Positions 57,211-57,357 of a stretch of 57,357 nt of DNA are shown here, piece by piece. The DNA lies in NCBI RefSeq assembly GCF_000633595.2, contig NZ_JIBU02000025.1:1-57357 (forward strand), read 5' to 3'. Source of the DNA: Clostridium drakei. GTDB lineage: Bacteria > Bacillota > Clostridia > Clostridiales > Clostridiaceae. The first letter of the stretch is position 1; the number at the start of each line of letters is the position of its first letter. The notes below the pieces were generated by a model. That model was not told the origin of the DNA. It ran no database searches and saw nothing but the letters and a program-made list of their open reading frames with translations. The translations under genes and the position numbers were made by a program.

Positions 57211-57254
57211 AAAAAGACTTAAATTTCAATTTTATTGAGATTTAAGTCTTTTTT
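57211..57254. terminator. Bidirectional terminator
   Basis: AAAAAGACTTAAAT and ATTTAAGTCTTTTT form a 14-bp stem. It lies between the nitroreductase and the minus-strand gene entering from the right. Confidence 0.85.
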
Positions 57255-57285
57255 ATGGGATAATTAAAAATTCATCTATTATAAA

Positions 57286-57357
57286 TCATAATTTAATCAG
57301 AAGTTTAGCACTTAAAAAATTTTTAGGACGGTAGTCCTTTGGATTGTAAAGCTTTAT
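57286..57357 (-). CDS. 3' end of an unidentified gene (partial)
   Basis: The minus strand is open from the window edge to TGA at 57288-57286. It encodes the 23-residue end IKLYNPKDYRPKNFLSAKLL plus IKL, with normal protein composition and a bidirectional terminator just beyond the stop. The family cannot be told from so short a tail. Confidence 0.5.
   Translation of the reverse strand: MKLYNPKDYRPKNFLSAKLLIKL

Overview
The window looks like chromosome from a low-GC, strictly anaerobic Firmicute, most likely a Clostridium in the broad sense. Reasons: very A+T-rich intergenic DNA, strong AGGAGG-type ribosome binding sites, the [FeFe]-hydrogenase maturase HydF, a T-box leader on serS, a Bce-type peptide-sensing module, and many small one-component regulators beside transporters. 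I cannot name the species. I see no rRNA, tRNA, CRISPR array, intact transposase or prophage. The only mobile-looking DNA is two families of small non-coding palindromic repeats.

Layout. 0.1-5.3 kb: an alpha/beta hydrolase plus methyltransferase divergent from a TetR regulator, then an AraC regulator divergent from a DHA2-type efflux pump. 5.3-7.6 kb: a CyuA/UPF0597-type desulfidase or dehydratase divergent from its probable GntR regulator. 8.0-14.6 kb: a membrane serine hydrolase, a BceAB-like ABC transporter and a BceRS-like two-component system. The hydrolase and ABC promoters carry the same paired operator with identical spacing. 14.8-18.6 kb: two MFS exporters and a TetR regulator, with a 243-bp palindromic element between regulator and pump. 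18.9-21.1 kb: a three-gene membrane redox operon (CcdA/TauE-like protein, NapH-like polyferredoxin, small exported protein). 21.4-28.4 kb: a DUF4003-like protein, a VanZ-RDD fusion, esterase, HxlR, flavin-binding PNPOx-like protein, AraC/GyrI regulator, a Cys-rich protein and a proline iminopeptidase-like hydrolase.

28.7-39.2 kb: a YkcB-like GT-C glycosyltransferase with a glycine-rich insert, aspA-hydF, a MocR regulator divergent from a PhzF-like protein, T-box-serS, and two small proteins. 39.4-45.0 kb: an RND pump and adaptor behind a 44-bp palindrome, flanked by two MarR regulators. 45.5-52.5 kb: an MBL-fold hydrolase, LytTR-DUF3021 pair, ICMT-like methyltransferase, a secreted protein, a second two-component system and an AraC regulator. 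52.5-57.4 kb: VOC and DUF3795 proteins, an EamA exporter behind a possible leader peptide, XRE-cupin, AlaX editing protein, a nitroreductase, and the 3' end of a gene entering from the right.

Overall this is an accessory stress and efflux neighbourhood: at least six exporters, each beside a regulator, are mixed with core functions (serS, hydF-aspA). The most informative signals are regulatory: duplicated dyad operators of the Bce module, a Pro-stop leader peptide before the EamA gene, an attenuator-like leader on one MFS gene, 11-bp direct repeats before the DUF4003 and VanZ genes, and the palindrome before the RND pump.
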